From DASZQL01 sp964391865 (GTDB lineage Bacteria > Planctomycetota > Phycisphaerae > Phycisphaerales > UBA1924), in NCBI GenBank assembly GCA_964391865.1, contig CAYMNQ010000001.1:558001-622000 (forward strand): 64,000 nucleotides of DNA, given 5' to 3'. The notes beneath the pieces were generated by a model, which had not been told where the DNA came from, made no database searches, and saw nothing but the letters and a program-made list of their open reading frames with translations. Shown in pieces: positions 10,124-19,373 of this stretch; within the stretch, counting starts at the first letter, position 1; each line of letters begins with the position of its first letter. A program made the position numbers and the translations under genes.

Positions 10124-11086
10124 GTGACCGTTCCGCATGACTCGTCGCTGAGCACGCCCGCTCCCAACGCGCGCGGCACCACAGATTCGATCCGCGAATC
10201 GATCGTGTTCGTGCCGCTGGTTCGCGTGACGCATTTGCACCGGGTGTTCTGGATGTACTGCGCGGTCGCTCTCGTGTTCATGGTGCCCTCGCTGATCCGC
10301 GGCGGCACGGTGGCCCTTTGGTTCGGCGGGAACCTGGCGATCGCGGCACTGATTCTCGGCGTGCTCGCATTCATGCTGCAGCGATCCGTGACCGCGCAGC
10401 CGAGGCGTGAATACGGCACGCTTGGCACGCCGATGCGAGAGAACGCGAGCACGGCTCACGCCGCCGGTTGGGCCGCATACAACTTCGTCCGGCCAAGCTG
10501 GCTGTGGAACTGGGACTTCGATCGTGGTGGTCGATGGAACAGCATTGAGGCGGCGCTTCGCGCCGCCGATGCCGAAGTACCGGCGACCGCCGCGGAGGAG
10601 TCGATCCGAGCTGAACTCGAGCCCATCGCCATCATCAAGGATCTCATCGAGCCGGAGTTCATCGTGTCCAGTCGCCCGATGGGGCGTGCGGCCATGATCT
10701 TCCTCATGTTCGCCGTGATCATCATGGTGTTCTACGGTCTTAACCGGCGAAGTATGCCGATGATCGCGATCAACATCGTCTTCGGGGCGTCTTTGTTGCT
10801 CACGCTACCCAGAGTAAGGAAGCGGCTCCCCATGCTCCGCGCTGAGGGACGCGCTCCGGTCGCTGCTCCCGGCATCGTGCGCAACACGAAGGGCCGCCGC
10901 TGGGTCCGCGGCCAGGCACTGATGGTCGTGCAGCGCACGCGCAGTGCGGGGCCGATCTGGGTCACACTGCTCGGGCCTGAAGGGCTGCTCCGCTGGTCGT
11001 TCTCGTCGGCGAAGGATGAGGATTTCATCAACCTTTGGCAGCGCTGGAACCACCCCCACCCGCGGCCGGAGTTGTTGACGGAGTAG
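10124..11086 (+). CDS. Four-TM unknown protein, tandem paralogue 1
   Basis: A 320-residue membrane protein of unrecognised family. It has two adjacent hydrophobic helices in the first third, a soluble segment with AAGWAAYNFVRPS and E-P-E-F-I-V-S-S-R-P, two more helices near the middle, and a conserved soluble end from GRAPVAAPGIVR to WQRWNHPHPRPELLTE. The GTG start at 10124 is chosen because it gives nearly the same length as the paralogue (319 residues) at 11237; the frame is open back to an ATG at 10073, only 9 bp from pyrC. No clear ribosome site is visible, so the start is uncertain. The function is unknown. Confidence 0.75.
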   Translation: MTVPHDSSLSTPAPNARGTTDSIRESIVFVPLVRVTHLHRVFWMYCAVALVFMVPSLIRGGTVALWFGGNLAIAALILGVLAFMLQRSVTAQPRREYGTLGTPMRENASTAHAAGWAAYNFVRPSWLWNWDFDRGGRWNSIEAALRAADAEVPATAAEESIRAELEPIAIIKDLIEPEFIVSSRPMGRAAMIFLMFAVIIMVFYGLNRRSMPMIAINIVFGASLLLTLPRVRKRLPMLRAEGRAPVAAPGIVRNTKGRRWVRGQALMVVQRTRSAGPIWVTLLGPEGLLRWSFSSAKDEDFINLWQRWNHPHPRPELLTE

Positions 11087-11236
11087 CCCGAGCGCGCGGG
11101 GGCTCGGGCTCAATCTTGTTCGGCTTCGCGCCGTCGCCGCGGACTGATGGTTTCGGGCATCGGTGCAGAGCATGATCCGGGATGAGTGGAGAGTGGCATG
11201 TTTGGTTTTACGAGCGCGGCGTGTTGAAATGAGGGG

Positions 11237-12196
11237 GTGGACGCGTCCGATCAACCCTGCATGAACTCAGACGCCGCGCTCTGGCCGGGTGTCACGGAGC
11301 CGGCGGCTCGGATTGTGTTTGCGCCGCTGCGCCGGTTCTCGCATTTACATCGTGTGTTCATGATCTATTCTGTACTCGCGGCCATCGGCACCGTGATGGC
11401 CGCCTTACGCGGCGGCAACGTGGCCATCTGGCTCGGCGGGAACCTAGCGCTTGCAGCGATCGTCTTCGGCGCGCTCGCATTCTTCATCCAACGATCGATC
11501 GCGCTCGCGCCGCGCCGGATGTTCGGCCGGCTCGGCACTCCGATGGGCGCGGGCGCGACGCCGGACTTCGCCGCCGGCTGGGCGGCGTACAACTTCGTTC
11601 GCCCGAGCATTCGGTGGGGCTGGTATCACCATCGCTCTCGTCGGTGGAACGAAATCGTTCGGACTCTGCGCGATGCGGGCTCGGAGCCCCCGGCGACCAT
11701 CGCCGAAGAGTCCATCCGCGGGGAACTCGAAGCGATCCCGATGGTCGCGGATCTGATCGAGCCGGAATTCATCGTGTCGAGTCGCCCGCTGGGGCGGGCC
11801 GCGTACGGTTTCATGCTGGTGTATTTCTTATTCATGTTCGCGTTCAGCCTCGTCAGCCGGAGTATCACCAATGCAGCGATATTCGGCGTGCTGCTGCTGT
11901 CAACCGTGGTGAGCGCGCCTCGGCTCAAGAAGTGGTTCCCCGCACTGCGCGAGGAAGGGCGCGCGCCGGTCGCCGCCCCCGGCATTGTGCGCGATGCGCA
12001 CGGGCGGCGATGGGTCCGCAACCAAGCGGTGCTCGTGGTGCAGCGGACGCGCAGCAAAGGCCCTGTCTGGGCAACGCTCGTCGGGCCGTTGGGGTTGCTG
12101 CGGCTCTCGTTCGCCTCGGCGCGTGATCCCGACTTCATCAACCTCTGGCAACGCTGGAACCACCCGCACCCGCGACCGGAGTTGTTGACGGAGTAG
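11237..12196 (+). CDS. Four-TM unknown protein, tandem paralogue 2
   Basis: A 319-residue paralogue of the upstream gene, alike along the whole length: L-H-R-V-F at about 37-41, IWLGGNLALAA at 64-74, GWAAYNFVRPS at 114-124, EFIVSSRP at 177-184, and an identical final motif WNHPHPRPELLTE. Predicted helices fall near 40-57, 64-86, 187-206 and 210-228. The GTG start is supported by a G-rich ribosome site (GAGGGGG at 11231-11237) directly before it. The two copies probably arose by tandem duplication. The family and role are not recognised. Confidence 0.78.
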   Translation: MDASDQPCMNSDAALWPGVTEPAARIVFAPLRRFSHLHRVFMIYSVLAAIGTVMAALRGGNVAIWLGGNLALAAIVFGALAFFIQRSIALAPRRMFGRLGTPMGAGATPDFAAGWAAYNFVRPSIRWGWYHHRSRRWNEIVRTLRDAGSEPPATIAEESIRGELEAIPMVADLIEPEFIVSSRPLGRAAYGFMLVYFLFMFAFSLVSRSITNAAIFGVLLLSTVVSAPRLKKWFPALREEGRAPVAAPGIVRDAHGRRWVRNQAVLVVQRTRSKGPVWATLVGPLGLLRLSFASARDPDFINLWQRWNHPHPRPELLTE

Positions 12197-12224
12197 CCCC
12201 GGCGCGCGGTACGCTTCCTTCACC

Positions 12225-12809
12225 ATGCAGAGCAAAGCCGCCACCGTGAAGGACTATCTCGCGTCGCTGCCCGATGACCGTCGGCGGGCGATTGACGCCG
12301 TGCGCGCCGTGATCCGGAAGAACCTCGACAAGGACTACGAAGAGGGCATGCAGTACGGCATGATCGGGTACTACGTGCCCCACCGCGTCTTTCCGCCGGG
12401 GTATCACTGCGACCCGAAGCAGCCGCTGCCGTTCGCCGGCTTGGCGTCGCAGAAGAACCATATGTCGGTCTACCTGATGTCGGTCTACGGCGGCGACGAA
12501 TCGTGGTTCCGCGCCCGCTGGGAACAGTCGGGCAAGAAGCTCGACATGGGCAAGTGCTGCGTGCGGTTCAAGACGCTCGAGCATCTCGCGCTCGACGTGA
12601 TCGGCGAAGCGATCAAACGGATGCCGGCGAAGAAGTACATCGAGCAATATCAGGCGAATCTCGACTCACGGAAGAGCGCCGGCGGGCCGGACGGCTCAAA
12701 CGCGAAGCCCGCGAAGAGCGCGAAGACGACGGAGAAGGTGAGCAAGAAAACCGCGAAGAAGACAGCGAAAAAGAAGACGGCAATCAAGCGGGCCGCCGCC
12801 CGGAAGTGA
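12225..12809 (+). CDS. DUF1801 (YdhG-like) protein with lysine-rich C-terminal tail
   Basis: A 194-residue protein. Residues 1-150 match the DUF1801/YdhG-like fold: Y-L-A-S-L-P-D-D-R at the start, EEGMQYGMIGYYVP in the middle, the strand KNHMSVYLM, and GKKLDMGKCCVRFKTLEHL towards the end of the domain. The biochemical role of this family is not established. Residues about 158-194 are an appended K/A/T-rich tail resembling histone H1 or AlgP-like tails. It starts 28 nt after the second 4-TM gene and may be co-transcribed with it. Confidence 0.8.
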   Translation: MQSKAATVKDYLASLPDDRRRAIDAVRAVIRKNLDKDYEEGMQYGMIGYYVPHRVFPPGYHCDPKQPLPFAGLASQKNHMSVYLMSVYGGDESWFRARWEQSGKKLDMGKCCVRFKTLEHLALDVIGEAIKRMPAKKYIEQYQANLDSRKSAGGPDGSNAKPAKSAKTTEKVSKKTAKKTAKKKTAIKRAAARK

Positions 12810-12843
12810 TTGTCGAGAACGGGGCACGATCACTCGCGAAGCG

Positions 12844-14148
12844 TCACCCCTTCCGCCACGTCATCCTGCCGTACTGCGCCGCCGGGCCCAGGTCCTCCGC
12901 GATGCGGATCAGCTGGTTGTACTTCGCGTTGCGGTCGCTGCGGCACGGGGCGCCGGTCTTGATCTGCCCGCAGTTCGTCGCCACCGCGAGGTCGGCGATC
13001 GTCGCGTCTTCCGTCTCGCCCGAGCGGTGCGACATTACGGCGCTGTAGCCGCTGCGGATCGCCATGTTCACGGCGTCGAACGTCTCGCTCAGCGTGCCGA
13101 TCTGGTTCACCTTCACGAGGATCGAGTTCGCGCAGCCCGTGTTGATGCCCTTCTGGAGGAACTTCGCGTTCGTCACGAAGAGGTCGTCGCCGACCAGCTG
13201 CACCTTGTCGCCCAGCTTCGCGGTGAGCTTTTTCCAGCCGTCCCAGTCGTTCTCCGCGAGGCCGTCCTCGATCGAGCGGATCGGGTACTTCGAGCACCAC
13301 TTCGCCCAGAGGTCGATCATCTCGTCGCTGGTGGCGATCTTCTTCGGGTCGCTCTTGAAGAAGCAGTAGCCCTTCTTCTTGTGCTCGGCGGCTTCGTTCC
13401 ACAGTTCGCTCGCCGCGGGATCGAGGGCGATGAAGATCTGCTCCCCCCACTTGTAGCCCGTCTTCTTCACGGCGGCTTCGATGAGCTGCAGCGCGTCCTC
13501 GTTGCTCTTCAGGTCCGGCGCAAAGCCGCCCTCGTCGCCCACGCCGGTGGAGAGGTGCTTGTCGTGCAGCACGCCCTTCAGCGCGTGATAGATCTCGACG
13601 CCCGCGCGGAGGCCTTCTTCAAACGTGTCGAAGCCCCACGGCTGGACCATGAATTCCTGGAAATCGACGGTCGAATCCGCGTGCTTCCCGCCGTTGAGGA
13701 TGTTGAGCATGGGGACCGGCAGCGTGCGCGCCGCCGTACCGCCGAGGTAGCGGAAGAGCGGCAGGCCCATCTCCTCGGCGGCGGTTTTCGCGATCGCCAT
13801 CGACACGCCGAGGATCGCGTTCGCGCCGAGCTTGCTCTTGTTGGGCGTGCCGTCCATCGAGATCATCAGCCGGTCGATGTTCTCCTGATCGCGCGCGTCG
13901 AGCCCTTCGAGTTCCGGGGCGATCACGTCGTTCACGTTCCGCACGGCTTTCGAGACACCCTTGCCCAGCCATTCGGACTTCTTGCCGTCGCGCAGTTCGA
14001 CGGCTTCGTTCTCGCCGGTCGACGCGCCGGAGGGCACGATGGCCCGTGCGATGGTGCCGCCGCCGAGGGCGGTTTCGACCTCGATCGTGGGGTTGCCGCG
14101 GGAATCGAGGACCTGACGGGCGTGGATGCGCTGGATTTCGAAGACCAT
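12844..14148 (-). CDS. eno: Enolase (phosphopyruvate hydratase)
   Basis: A 434-residue cytosolic glycolytic enzyme interconverting 2-phosphoglycerate and phosphoenolpyruvate. The whole family pattern is visible: RQVLDSRGNPTIEVE at the N-terminus, GASTGENEAVELRDG, the PMLNILNGGKHAD segment, SIEDGLAENDWDGW, GDDLFVTN and the signature loop SHRSGETEDATIADLAVA near the C-terminus. Length is normal. It is transcribed alone and converges on the DUF1801 gene with about 35 bp between. Confidence 0.97.
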   Translation of the reverse strand: MVFEIQRIHARQVLDSRGNPTIEVETALGGGTIARAIVPSGASTGENEAVELRDGKKSEWLGKGVSKAVRNVNDVIAPELEGLDARDQENIDRLMISMDGTPNKSKLGANAILGVSMAIAKTAAEEMGLPLFRYLGGTAARTLPVPMLNILNGGKHADSTVDFQEFMVQPWGFDTFEEGLRAGVEIYHALKGVLHDKHLSTGVGDEGGFAPDLKSNEDALQLIEAAVKKTGYKWGEQIFIALDPAASELWNEAAEHKKKGYCFFKSDPKKIATSDEMIDLWAKWCSKYPIRSIEDGLAENDWDGWKKLTAKLGDKVQLVGDDLFVTNAKFLQKGINTGCANSILVKVNQIGTLSETFDAVNMAIRSGYSAVMSHRSGETEDATIADLAVATNCGQIKTGAPCRSDRNAKYNQLIRIAEDLGPAAQYGRMTWRKG

Positions 14149-14371
14149 GGCGGGCGTACTCCAAAGTCAAGGGGGCGTGGACCGGGAGGCAGAGCATACA
14201 GGCGCTGAATTTCATGATCCTTCGGGAACAATCGGGCCGTGGAGAGGCTAGTATCTACTAGCGGCCCGGAGGGTGGCCCGGCGTTTTCCCCGCCCCGCCC
14301 CTTTTCGGCCGATGCTCCCCGTGTGCGGCCATGACTGTGCCGCGAGTCGTTGACCGAGAGGATTGACGCTG

Positions 14372-15400
14372 ATGCCGAACTCCGCTGCTGCCGCTCCGAC
14401 TCCCGCGAGCGTGGTTCCTGTCCGAGTTTTGCCGGAAGACCCGCTGGCGCCTCTGGGCTTGCACGCGCTGGCGGATACGGATGTCGTGCCGCAGCCGGCG
14501 GGGGAAGTGTTCGAGCCGGTGTCGCTCGGCGTGAAGGTCGCGAGTCTGGCGGTGGTGATCCTGCCCTTCGCCGGCTTGGTCGCGGCGATGGTGCTGCTGT
14601 GGGGCGTGGCGCTGAGCTGGATTCATCTTGTGCTGCTCGGCGTCGGCTACGCGATCACCGGGCTGGGCATCACTGTCGGCTATCACCGGCTGTACACGCA
14701 CCGCTCATTCGAAACGAACCCGATCGTGAAAGCATTCTTCGGTATCGCGGGGTCGATGGCCGCCGAGGGGCCGATCCTGAACTGGGTCGCCGCCCACCGC
14801 AAGCACCACCAGCACAGCGACCGCCCGGACGACCCCCATTCGCCGCACCAGCACGGCGACACCGTCGGCGAGATGATCCGCGGGTTCATCCACGCGCACT
14901 TCGGGTGGTTCATTAAATCGCCGCTGGTTGACGTGCAGCGGTACGCGCCGGACCTCGCGGCGGACAAGCTCACGCGCCGCATCAGCAAGCTGTTTTTCCT
15001 GTGGGTGGCGTTGGGGCTGCTGCTGCCGGGCGCGATCGCGTTCGCCGTCACGGGCACGTGGATGGGCGCGCTGCTCGGCATGCTGTGGGGCGGCGCGGTG
15101 CGGATGTTTTTCGTGCATCACGTGACATGGAGCGTGAACTCCGTGTGCCACATCTGGGGCAAACAGGAATTCCGCAGCCGCGATCACAGCCGGAACAATC
15201 TGATCTTCGGCATTCTGGCGCTCGGAGAAGGCTGGCACAACAATCACCATGCATTCCCGACTTCGGCGCGGCACGGGCTGCGGTGGTGGCAGTTTGACAT
15301 CAGCTACCTCGTGATCCGCGGGCTGGAGTTGGTGGGACTGGTGCGCGCGGTGCGTGTGCCGAGCCGCGAGCGCTTGGAAGCTGGTCGCTTGGTGCCGTAA
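14372..15400 (+). CDS. Acyl-CoA desaturase (delta-9 stearoyl-CoA desaturase type)
   Basis: A 342-residue integral-membrane di-iron desaturase that introduces a double bond into acyl chains. All three histidine boxes are present: HRLYTH (about 105-110), HRKHH (about 142-146) and HNNHH (about 288-292). Hydrophobic pairs at about 52-104 and 200-240 fit the four-helix topology. The start at 14372 is preferred over TTG 14363 because GAGAGGA lies 10 nt upstream. The first 45 residues are proline/alanine-rich and not part of the fold. The electron donor is not adjacent. Confidence 0.92.
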   Translation: MPNSAAAAPTPASVVPVRVLPEDPLAPLGLHALADTDVVPQPAGEVFEPVSLGVKVASLAVVILPFAGLVAAMVLLWGVALSWIHLVLLGVGYAITGLGITVGYHRLYTHRSFETNPIVKAFFGIAGSMAAEGPILNWVAAHRKHHQHSDRPDDPHSPHQHGDTVGEMIRGFIHAHFGWFIKSPLVDVQRYAPDLAADKLTRRISKLFFLWVALGLLLPGAIAFAVTGTWMGALLGMLWGGAVRMFFVHHVTWSVNSVCHIWGKQEFRSRDHSRNNLIFGILALGEGWHNNHHAFPTSARHGLRWWQFDISYLVIRGLELVGLVRAVRVPSRERLEAGRLVP

Positions 15401-16015
15401 GGCTCGACCTCGCGGTTGCATCGACGGTAAAGATGACATCACTTCGGATGAAGCCGCCGCACATCGATGAGCGGGGTTGAACGGCTGCAGCCCCAGCGCG
15501 CCGAGCGGAGTCCCCCGAGAACCAGATTTCTATCGTGAGTCGCGGGGCGCTTCGGACGTTGCGGCGATGAACCAGCGAACCCGAGGAGATCTTCTTCGTT
15601 AGTTTCGATGATCTCTTCGCGCCACTCTCACTATTTCATCGCGCCTTCCCAATGTGACATTCTGAATACGAACTTAATTTTCAGGCCCGGCCGTGGCGCT
15701 GAAATTGCGCAAGTCCTTGACAGACCATGCGATACGCACGCGATCTCTGGATCGTTATTGGCTGGTCCGTGAATTCATCGATTCTGCGTCTTGACTCGAT
15801 TGTCTTATCACGCCATGTTAAAGACGTCGGTTGCGTGACCGCACAGGGACTCTTCGTCTGTATCGACGATCTGTCCTGTCGGTCGCGCGGCCCACGGTTG
15901 CGCGTTGTCGGCGGTGAGTCGTCGGCAAACGTCAAGTTGCGTTGTGTAGGTGCTCTGGCGAAGGAAACCGCCACGAGCTTGGTGTGGTCTCGTCACACAT
16001 TTTAGGAGAAGGACG
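15401..16015. other. Long intergenic region upstream of a secreted dockerin protein
   Basis: About 615 bp without a convincing gene. Two small opposing frames (15681-15974 minus and 15727-16005 plus) overlap each other and lack ribosome sites or family features. Base composition between about 15600 and 15800 is less GC-rich than the surroundings, consistent with promoter or leader DNA. The segment 15483-15535 shares GGCTGCAGCC and CCAGATTTCTATCG with a second intergenic site at 43738-43776. Confidence 0.5.
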
Positions 16016-17401
16016 ATGAATCTGAAGAATCTGGCATTGGTCGCGTCGTGTGCGGCGCTGGCCGGCGTGGCGTTCGCTTCGCCGCGCAGCGAGTCCTCGT
16101 TGGAGGGCGTGAGCGCGGACGCTCACATCCTCGTTGGCACCCCGGTCGAGTCCGGCACGAGGCCCTCTGGGCTCGCGACGTGGTGGAACAACGGCGGTCC
16201 GGACGGGCTCAACGCCCTCCAGTCTCAGACCGTGGGCAGCTTCAACGCCCGCGCTGCTGACGACTTCATCCTCGAGGCGGGCCACTGGCACCTCACTCAG
16301 TCGGTCACCGTCTGCATGGCGATCTCGAACAACGTGACCGCCCCGGTCGTGAAGCTCGAAATCTACTCCGACTGCGACGGCAAGCCCGGCACGCTGCTCA
16401 CCACCCTGACCGAACCGGTCCAGTCGCCCGTCAGCGGCGGCCCGTCGTTCCCCGGCTTCACGGTCTCCGAATTCACCTTCGACTGGAAGATCTTCGAGTT
16501 CGGCGACCTCACCGGTTGCGAGCGCTACTGGATCTCCCCCGTCGGCTGCACCACCGGCGGCTACTTCTGGCCGACCTCCGGCGGCGGCATCGTTCAGGGC
16601 GTGCAGGGCCAGTTCCTCGCCCCCAGCCTCGGCTACCCGGACTGGACCGACGGCGATGACGTCACCAACTTCGATCGTTGCACCGACTTCTGCTTCCGCA
16701 TCAATGCGAAGTCCTGCTACACCCTGAAGGATCAGGGCGAGTACGACCTCGCCGGCCAGGCGTCGATCAAGTTCCCCAGCGTCGAAGGCTTTGACGCCGC
16801 CGCCGCTGACAACTTCCAGGTCTCCTCGTCGCGCGGCCCGGTCGCCGTCTGCCGCATCGAGGCGTACCTCGCCACCAACTGCGACCCGGCCCGCGTCTTC
16901 GGTCAGATCTACGTCAACCAGTGCGACCTCCCCGGCGCGGTCCTCTACACGCTGAACGAGCCCGAGGTCATCGAGCAGACCGGCGTCTTCTATGACGGCC
17001 TGCAGGTCTACTGCTTCCGCTTCGACTGCCCCGCCGGCACCGTGCTCAACGGCGGCAACAACTACTGGTTCAGCCTCTCCGCGATCAGCGGCGGCACCAT
17101 CTTCGACCGCGCGGTCTTCCTCTACAAGCAGCTCGGCACCGCATGCGACAACATCCACATCACCGGCGGCGTGTACAAGAACTCGCTGATCGGCGTCGAT
17201 GCCTTCACCCCCGTCTCTGATGACTCGCTCGCCGGCGTCGCCCGCGAGTTCGCCTTCCGCGTCTACGGCTCGCCGCTCCCGCCCCCCGGCGGCGCGCAGC
17301 AGCCCGAGTCTCTCCTCGCCGGCGACATCAACGGCGACGGCCGCGTCGACCTGCAGGACCTCGCGGTCCTCATCTCCAACTGGAACCGCACGCTCGAATA
17401 A
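16016..17401 (+). CDS. Secreted protein with C-terminal dockerin-like motif
   Basis: A 461-residue exported protein. A signal peptide occupies residues 1-21 with cleavage after VAFA. The body contains two related halves of predicted beta structure, each opening with an A-A-D-(D/N)-F motif (AADDFILEAGHW near 80, AADNFQVSSSRG near 263). Each also has a Y-W motif (CERYWISPVG, NNYWFSLSA). The C-terminus has a single EF-hand-like loop, GDINGDGRVDLQDLAVLISNW, i.e. half a dockerin pair. The start is set by a strong TAGGAG site at 16003-16008. The function is unknown; the A-A-D-D-F halves look like a non-catalytic surface domain. Confidence 0.85.
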   Translation: MNLKNLALVASCAALAGVAFASPRSESSLEGVSADAHILVGTPVESGTRPSGLATWWNNGGPDGLNALQSQTVGSFNARAADDFILEAGHWHLTQSVTVCMAISNNVTAPVVKLEIYSDCDGKPGTLLTTLTEPVQSPVSGGPSFPGFTVSEFTFDWKIFEFGDLTGCERYWISPVGCTTGGYFWPTSGGGIVQGVQGQFLAPSLGYPDWTDGDDVTNFDRCTDFCFRINAKSCYTLKDQGEYDLAGQASIKFPSVEGFDAAAADNFQVSSSRGPVAVCRIEAYLATNCDPARVFGQIYVNQCDLPGAVLYTLNEPEVIEQTGVFYDGLQVYCFRFDCPAGTVLNGGNNYWFSLSAISGGTIFDRAVFLYKQLGTACDNIHITGGVYKNSLIGVDAFTPVSDDSLAGVAREFAFRVYGSPLPPPGGAQQPESLLAGDINGDGRVDLQDLAVLISNWNRTLE

Positions 17402-17465
17402 GCCGAGCGCGTGACACCGGGTGCCGGCTTTCGGGCTGAGCCTCCGACTGTTCCGCAGAAACCAG

Positions 17466-17499
17466 ACGCCCCGGCCGATCACTCGGCCGGGGCGTTTTC
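17466..17499. terminator. bidirectional-looking intrinsic terminator
   Basis: A 13-bp stem, ACGCCCCGGCCGA (17466-17478) with TCGGCCGGGGCGT (17483-17495) and loop TCAC, is followed by TTTT on the plus strand. It lies between the convergent ends of the secreted protein and mscS. Confidence 0.85.
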
Positions 17500-17533
17500 G
17501 TTGATGCCCCACCGGTGCCGCCGATCACCGGAA

Positions 17534-18247
17534 TCATCGCGGCGAATGAACCACCATCTGCGGGAACGGGATGCCGATCCGCTCGCGGTCGAGCGCCTGC
17601 TTCACGGCGCGGACAAGTTCATGCCGAGCGCTGATCATGTCGTCGCACGTCGCCCACGCGCGGACCTGCCACTCGACCGCGCTCGCGCCCAGTCGCATCA
17701 GTTCGACCTCGACCGGGCGCTCCCCGCTCACGCCGCGCGAGCCCCGCGCCGCCTGCTCCAGCACCGCGCGCGTCCGGTCGATGTCCGCGCCGTGGTCAAC
17801 CCGGACATCGACCTCGACCCGGCGCAGCGGGTGGAACGTGATGTTCTCGATGATCGTGCCGAAGATCTGGTTGTTGGGGATGATGATCCGCCGGTTATCG
17901 GGCGTGTCGAGGTGCGTGGCGAACAGATCGATGTCGTCCACCATCCCCCGCTGCCCGGCGACCACGACAAAGTCGCCGATCTTGAACGGGCGCAGGATGG
18001 AGAGCGCCGCGCCCGCGGCAAGGTTCGACAGCGACCCCTGCAGCGCCAGGCCGACCGCCAACCCCGCCGACGCCAGCACGGCTGCAAAGCTGGTGATGTT
18101 CACGCCGAAGATCGACAGACACGCGAGCACGCTGGCGATGAGCAGCAGCACGACCGCCCCCGCCACCCGCACGCCGTAGTCGGTGAGCATGGGCGAGATG
18201 CGGTCCCAGTACGATTCAACACGGGAGAGGGACACCGGGCTGGACAT
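17534..18247 (-). CDS. mscS: Small-conductance mechanosensitive channel (MscS) with a shortened membrane region
   Basis: A 237-residue MscS-family channel that releases solutes on hypo-osmotic shock. The pore helix is highly conserved (AGLAVGLALQGSLSNLAAG at about 61-79), followed by the beta domain with RPFKIGDFV, a PNNQI loop and the C-terminal PFPQM signature. Compared with E. coli MscS (286 residues) the region before the pore helix is short: hydrophobic residues 25-47 run straight into FGVNITS. It looks as if half of TM1 is joined to half of TM2, with roughly 45-50 residues absent. This may be a real two-helix variant, an in-frame deletion or a sequence artefact. Confidence 0.88.
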   Translation of the reverse strand: MSSPVSLSRVESYWDRISPMLTDYGVRVAGAVVLLLIASVLACLSIFGVNITSFAAVLASAGLAVGLALQGSLSNLAAGAALSILRPFKIGDFVVVAGQRGMVDDIDLFATHLDTPDNRRIIIPNNQIFGTIIENITFHPLRRVEVDVRVDHGADIDRTRAVLEQAARGSRGVSGERPVEVELMRLGASAVEWQVRAWATCDDMISARHELVRAVKQALDRERIGIPFPQMVVHSPR

Positions 18248-18387
18248 GGTTCACACCTGTTGATCGCCGCGCCGCCTTGCGTGGTGCGGACTGTTTCCAG
18301 AACGATCGCATTCGGCGGGCGGATGATATCGGCGCGCGACGCACCACCCTTCGGGTGGCATGAGTGACGCTTCACCTCCCGTGACGA

Positions 18388-18837
18388 TCACGCGAGCAGT
18401 TCGAGGAGCCGCTTCTCGCGGTACGCGAAGATCCGCTCCAGGTCCGGACGCACCAGCCAGCGGTGGGCCAGCGACCGCCCCGGCACGCGGGGCAGTTCGT
18501 ATGAGACGATGTCGCGCATCACCGTTGAACCGTCGGGGGCGGGCTCGAAGGTGTGCTCGTGGTGCCACACGCGGTACGGGCCTTTGAGTTGTTCGTCGAT
18601 GAACCGGCGCGGCGGGTCGAACGCGCTGATCCTCGTGCGCCAGCGGATCGGCACGCCGCGGAGCTTGAGCCGGTAGTCGATCAGCGCGCCGATGCGCATG
18701 TCGATGGGCATTGGTGAGACGATCCGGAAATCGAGCCACGGCGGGGTGATCGCCTGCAGGTTCCCCGCGTCAGCGAAGAACGCGAAAACATCCTCGATCG
18801 ATCGCGGGATGTGGACCTCGGTGTGCAGCGTGTGCAT
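18388..18837 (-). CDS. SRPBCC (START-like) family protein
   Basis: A 149-residue helix-grip protein of the polyketide cyclase/ligand-binding type. It begins with the strand and helix HTLHTEVHIPRSIEDVFAFF, has FADAGNLQAITPPWLDFRI, central strands IGALIDYRLKLRGVPIRWRTRI, and FIDEQLKGPYRVWHHEHTF, all typical of the family often annotated near cyclase/dehydrase proteins. The ligand is unknown. It is divergent from the DCC1-like gene at 18960. Confidence 0.8.
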   Translation of the reverse strand: MHTLHTEVHIPRSIEDVFAFFADAGNLQAITPPWLDFRIVSPMPIDMRIGALIDYRLKLRGVPIRWRTRISAFDPPRRFIDEQLKGPYRVWHHEHTFEPAPDGSTVMRDIVSYELPRVPGRSLAHRWLVRPDLERIFAYREKRLLELLA

Positions 18838-18959
18838 GGGGAGAAGCGTCTTCGATAACGTCGTGCTTGCAGATTCACTGCGGTTGACGCCCGAAAATGT
18901 CCGTCGAAATGATCGTGCGGAAAGTCGATCCGCTCGTTGGCCGATCCTATCATCGAACG

Positions 18960-19373
18960 ATGGACCGCCGCCCCTTCATCACCGTGCTCTACGACGGCGA
19001 GTGCCCGCTCTGCCGGCGCGAAGCGATGGCGATGCGCAAGCTCGATCGTGGGCGCGGCGTGCTGGCGGTGGAGGACGCCGCCGATCCCGCGTTCGATCCC
19101 GCGAAGTACGGCCTGACGCTCGCGGAAGTGATGGGCGTGATCCACGGCGTGATGGCCGATGGCACCGTCGTGCGTGAGCTGGAAGTCTTCCGGCGCGCGT
19201 ACGGCGCGGTCGGCTGGGGCTGGCTCTGGGCGCCGACGGGCTGGCCGGTTGTGAAGCCGATCTTTGATCGGCTGTATCTCTGGTTCGCGCGGAACCGGCT
19301 GCGCTTCACGTTCCGCAGCACGAAGGCGTGTGAGACAGGCCGTTGCCGGGTGCCGAGCGCGCCGCGCGGGTGA
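18960..19373 (+). CDS. DCC1-like thiol-disulfide oxidoreductase (DUF393, YuxK-like)
   Basis: A 137-residue protein with the diagnostic N-terminal motif V-L-Y-D-G-E-C-P-L-C, giving the D-x-x-C-x-x-C redox signature of the family. W-G-W-L-W-A-P and the R-N-R-L-R-F end are also family-like. The physiological partner is not known. The Met at 18960 gives the homologous start; the frame is open 63 bp further upstream. It is divergent from the SRPBCC gene with about 120 bp between. Confidence 0.85.
   Translation: MDRRPFITVLYDGECPLCRREAMAMRKLDRGRGVLAVEDAADPAFDPAKYGLTLAEVMGVIHGVMADGTVVRELEVFRRAYGAVGWGWLWAPTGWPVVKPIFDRLYLWFARNRLRFTFRSTKACETGRCRVPSAPRG

Noticed and set aside
15717..15722. TTGACA as a -35 box
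   Set aside because: No acceptable -10 box at 16-18 bp, and it is about 300 bp from the next start.
15681..15974. A 97-codon minus-strand frame in the 15.4-16.0 kb gap
   Set aside because: It overlaps a plus-strand frame, lacks a ribosome site and has no recognisable pattern.
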